64,000 nucleotides of DNA, from NCBI RefSeq assembly GCF_900117425.1, contig NZ_FPEH01000011.1, forward strand, positions 744,001 to 808,000, read 5' to 3'. A program made the translations under genes and the position numbers. The stretch is from Novosphingobium sp. NDB2Meth1 (lineage in GTDB: Bacteria > Pseudomonadota > Alphaproteobacteria > Sphingomonadales > Sphingomonadaceae). Below are positions 61,837 to 64,000 of this stretch, piece after piece (the stretch's first letter is position 1; every line of letters begins with the position of its first letter). Below the pieces are notes generated by a model, which saw nothing but the letters and a program-made list of their open reading frames with translations, made no database searches and had not been told where the DNA came from.

Positions 61837-62219
61837 CGAGGGTCATCTTTCGACTGGGCGTCATCTTCCGGTTTCGGCTGAGCGCCGCGCATGGCGAGAT
61901 AGATGGCGCGCTGGCGATCATCTTCGGCATCGAACAGGTCCGGGAACTCCGCCTTGGTCGCCTCGTAGTCGTCATCCCAGGGGCGGGTCCACGAAGCCCG
62001 CTCGCGCCGCTGCCATTCGACAGAATCGCCGATGTCGGTGCGGTCCTTCCACAGACCGAAACCCAGATCGATCCAGTCCGTGCCCGAAGACGCGGCCTGC
62101 GCCTTGTAGGTCGCCACTGCTTCGCGCAGCACCGATGCGCGAGACTTGCCCTGCTCGGCCGCGCGGGCATCGAGCCACTGGATGTCCTCTTCCGGAAGAT
62201 CGGCAAGGATACGCGTCAT
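61833..62219 (-). CDS. Ribbon-helix-helix antitoxin
   Basis: A 128-residue antitoxin. An N-terminal ribbon-helix-helix (MTRILADLPEEDIQWLDARAAEQGKSRASVLREAVATY) is followed by an acidic, aromatic region (GLWKDRTDIGDSVEWQRRERASWTRPWDDDYEA) that would wrap the toxin. It is longer than typical VapB (~75). Overlapping AT-rich palindromes just before the ATG are its likely operator. Confidence 0.87.
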   Translation of the reverse strand: MTRILADLPEEDIQWLDARAAEQGKSRASVLREAVATYKAQAASSGTDWIDLGFGLWKDRTDIGDSVEWQRRERASWTRPWDDDYEATKAEFPDLFDAEDDRQRAIYLAMRGAQPKPEDDAQSKDDPR

Positions 62220-62221
62220 AG

Positions 62222-62252
62222 TGATATCGCGATATCATATCATGATATCATG
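62222..62252. promoter_or_regulatory. Overlapping palindromes, toxin-antitoxin operator
   Basis: TGATATCGCGATATCA (62222-62237) is a perfect 16-bp palindrome; ATATCATGATAT (62237-62248) and CATGATATCATG (62241-62252) follow and overlap. GATATC recurs three times. Such arrays are bound cooperatively by ribbon-helix-helix antitoxins; they start three bases before the antitoxin ATG. Confidence 0.8.
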
Positions 62253-62347
62253 TCAAGCCAATTGCAGGCCTTGCCACCCTTTCGCCACACGGTAATCTTG
62301 CAGAGGTAAACAAGTCCGTACAGCCGATGCGGGAAAGGGGAGCCGAG

Positions 62348-63061
62348 ATGGCCGATGCATCCACCCTCAAGGTCTATCACCTGCCCGGCGCGTGGGGTCT
62401 CCCCACGGTCAGCCCGTTCTGCCTCAAGCTCGATGCCTGGCTGCGGATGACGGGCATCCCGCACGAGAGCATCACCGCGCCGACCCCGTTCGCCGGGCCC
62501 AAAGGCAAGGCGCCGTGGATCGAGCTCGATGGGAAGAAGCTGGGCGATTCAACCTTCATCGTGGCCCATCTTGCTGCGCGGTTCGGCGTCGATCCCGATG
62601 CGCACTTAACGCCGGCCCAGCATGGCATGGCGGTGGCGATCCAGCGGCTGATCGACGAGAACCTTTATTGGACGATGGTCCATGATCGCTGGATGAACGA
62701 TGCCAATTGGAAGCAGTTCCGCGACGTCGTGCTGAGCGGGGTTGCCGCTCCGCTGCGCCGGGTGCTTGGCCCCATCGCTCGGCGCGGCGTCAAGAAGCAG
62801 CTCGAAGGCCATGGCATCGGCATCCATGAACCAGAGGAAATCGCCGCCATCGGTCGCCGCGATGTCAATGCGCTTGCGGCGATCCTCGGTGATCAGGACT
62901 GGTTCTTCGGCGATACGCCCAGCACGATCGATGCGGTTGCCTATGCCCAGCTCGTCAACATCTGGCGCGCGCCGTTCGAAAGCGAAGTGCGCCGCGCCAT
63001 CGGCCAGACGCCCAACCTCGTCGCCTTCATCGACCGGTTTGCGGCGAAGTATTACAGTTGA
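62348..63061 (+). CDS. Glutathione S-transferase/metaxin-like protein (FaxC type)
   Basis: A 237-residue GST-fold protein. The N-terminal thioredoxin-like part (LKVYHLPGAWGLPTVSPFCLKLDAWLRMTGIPHE ... KGKAPWIELDGKKLGDS) is close to failed-axon-connections/metaxin proteins, with Ser-Pro-Phe-Cys where GSTs have the active Ser/Cys. The C-terminal helical half has WFFGDTPSTIDAVAYAQLVNIW. ATG 62348 follows GGGGAG. Its reaction is unknown. Confidence 0.87.
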   Translation: MADASTLKVYHLPGAWGLPTVSPFCLKLDAWLRMTGIPHESITAPTPFAGPKGKAPWIELDGKKLGDSTFIVAHLAARFGVDPDAHLTPAQHGMAVAIQRLIDENLYWTMVHDRWMNDANWKQFRDVVLSGVAAPLRRVLGPIARRGVKKQLEGHGIGIHEPEEIAAIGRRDVNALAAILGDQDWFFGDTPSTIDAVAYAQLVNIWRAPFESEVRRAIGQTPNLVAFIDRFAAKYYS

Positions 63062-63101
63062 TGGCCCTGAGACAAACCCGCCACAGCGATGAAGGTTGCG
63101 T

Positions 63102-63890
63102 TTGACCGCCCCAACTCCTCCGCCATATCATCTTCCAATCTCAGAGCCAGCGGAGAAGCGAATCGGCGGCCTGCGGTTTGGTATAGGCACTCTCCTCGCC
63201 GCCGGTAGCCTTGCCGCTGGCGCAAGCACAGCCTGTGCGGCAGACATGACGCCAGAGCAGGCACAGGCAGCCGTCAATGCTGCCTTCGCCGAACAAAAGC
63301 GTGGCAATCTCGAAGGCGTCATTCCGCTGCTCGATCCCGTCATCGCAGCGTTTGAATCGATGCAGGCTAGGAGCGCGACGTTCTGTAGCGAAAATCAAAA
63401 GCAGACCCTCGCGCTGCTTCTCACCGCAGCCTCGGATCATAACGAGGGCAAGTCTTCAGCCCCCGGCGGCAAGACCGTTGTGGTCAACGAAGCCTTCTGC
63501 ATCGCTCTGTTCCTGAAGGGCTATGTCATGGTTGACATGGGCCGGAATGCTGAGGCCGAGACCTTCCTGCGCCGTGCGCACGAGGGAGAACCTCTCAACG
63601 CGCATTTCCTCAACGAATACGCCGAGTGGTACAAGATGGCTGGCCAGTGGCAGCGCGCGCATGATCTGTTCGCCGAAGCTCTGGACAAAGCAAGCTACGC
63701 TGACGACGAAAGCCAGCCCAAATACCGTGCGCGGGCGCTGCGCGGCATGGGCTATACGGAAATCGAACTTGGCAAGCTGGATGATGCCGAAAAGCACATG
63801 CTGGAATCGCAGAAATACGATCCAGACAGCAATGCCGCCAAACACGAGCTCGAATACATCGCCAGACTGCGCAAACACCGAAGCACTTGA
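63102..63890 (+). CDS. Secreted TPR protein
   Basis: A ~262-residue protein with a signal-like segment (FGIGTLLAAGSLAAGASTACAA), an N-terminal helical region, and about three tetratricopeptide repeats (~residues 145-255: ALFLKGYVMVDMGRNAEAETFLRRA, AHFLNEYAEWYKMAGQWQRAHDLF, RALRGMGYTEIELGKLDDAEKHM). The start is uncertain: TTG 63102 is placed well after GAAGG, TTG 63096 is an alternative and no ATG fits. It probably mediates protein contacts in the periplasm; no partner is evident. Confidence 0.72.
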   Translation: MTAPTPPPYHLPISEPAEKRIGGLRFGIGTLLAAGSLAAGASTACAADMTPEQAQAAVNAAFAEQKRGNLEGVIPLLDPVIAAFESMQARSATFCSENQKQTLALLLTAASDHNEGKSSAPGGKTVVVNEAFCIALFLKGYVMVDMGRNAEAETFLRRAHEGEPLNAHFLNEYAEWYKMAGQWQRAHDLFAEALDKASYADDESQPKYRARALRGMGYTEIELGKLDDAEKHMLESQKYDPDSNAAKHELEYIARLRKHRST

Positions 63891-63898
63891 ATGCCCGG

Positions 63899-64000
63899 TC
63901 AACCCGAACGATTTGCTCGCCACCATTTGAACGTGAACACCGCCGCGCTCGGCCCGTCACGGCCCAGCTGCGCCAGCTTGTCGAGCGCCTCGGCCACGCT
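63899..64000 (-). CDS. 3' end of an unidentified gene
   Basis: An open minus-strand frame enters from the window end and stops at TGA 63899-63901, giving the last 33 residues (VAEALDKLAQLGRDG, then FTFKWWRANRSG). It is too short to identify. It converges on the TPR gene. Confidence 0.4.
   Translation of the reverse strand, partial: SVAEALDKLAQLGRDGPSAAVFTFKWWRANRSG

Overview
This is a high-GC, densely coded bacterial chromosome segment with no phage, plasmid or rRNA genes. Several features point to an alphaproteobacterium of the Sphingomonadales (Novosphingobium/Sphingomonas-like): the infA-maf-RNase E/G-yacG-tRNA-Phe block, an Lrp-controlled PutA without a DNA-binding domain, the FELTFWQSV-type secreted proteins, the TonB-dependent receptor, and the extragenic repeats (CTTGTCGAAGGA, TTCCCGCGAAGGCGGGAA and CCTCCCCATTT types). 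The assignment is inference from gene content, not a database match. Starts were chosen from Shine-Dalgarno sequences, start/stop overlaps and family N-termini, so many genes are shorter than their longest open frame.

Layout. 1-693: the 3' end of a quinohaemoprotein dehydrogenase, closed by a clear terminator. 767-4386: a LysR gene divergent from a four-gene unit (alpha/beta hydrolase, secreted cupin, atypical SDR, DUF427). 4565-6761: tRNA-Phe and a housekeeping unit (infA, maf, short RNase E/G, yacG). 7004-12048: TonB-dependent receptor, PilZ protein, uvrC. 12195-15371: three linked secreted Pro/Ala-rich proteins, two of them paralogues. 15373-17567: TesB thioesterase and a GNAT-fold protein. 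17675-25097: an amine or amino-alcohol utilisation region with a permease, FCD-type GntR regulator, glutamine-synthetase-like ligase, class III PLP enzyme, APH-type kinase and FAD amine oxidase, tied together by a TGTGATCACA palindrome. 25145-27727: two small membrane proteins, a MipA-like outer-membrane protein and a divergent MarR regulator. 27740-31916: Lrp regulator and bifunctional proline oxidase PutA.

32015-41447: a flavin-reductase-like protein, Ada, a small tyrosine phosphatase, an acyltransferase overlapping a fused alpha-beta E1 dehydrogenase, a phosphodiesterase, an overlapping SnoaL-like/GNAT/nitrilase set, and WrbA. 41747-53798: purine genes purC and, 10 kb away, purS-purQ. Between them lie a DUF1643 gene in repeat-rich DNA, an alpha-amino-acid ester hydrolase, an M16 protease, and a TetR-HlyD-ATPase-permease efflux operon. 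53802-64000: a GGDEF/EAL protein, homocysteine methyltransferase plus RMD1-family protein, a GT39-like membrane transferase with glmS, a VapBC-type toxin-antitoxin pair, a metaxin/GST-like protein, a TPR protein and an unidentified 3' gene fragment.

The most interesting points are: (i) the kinase plus class III enzyme, whose sequence looks more like an amino-alcohol-phosphate phospho-lyase than an aminotransferase, embedded in a gamma-glutamyl-amine locus; (ii) the E1/acyltransferase gene pair with no E2 or E3 nearby; (iii) intergenic repeats that have become part of proteins (the N-termini of the ABC ATPase and the nitrilase, and the C-terminus of GntR).
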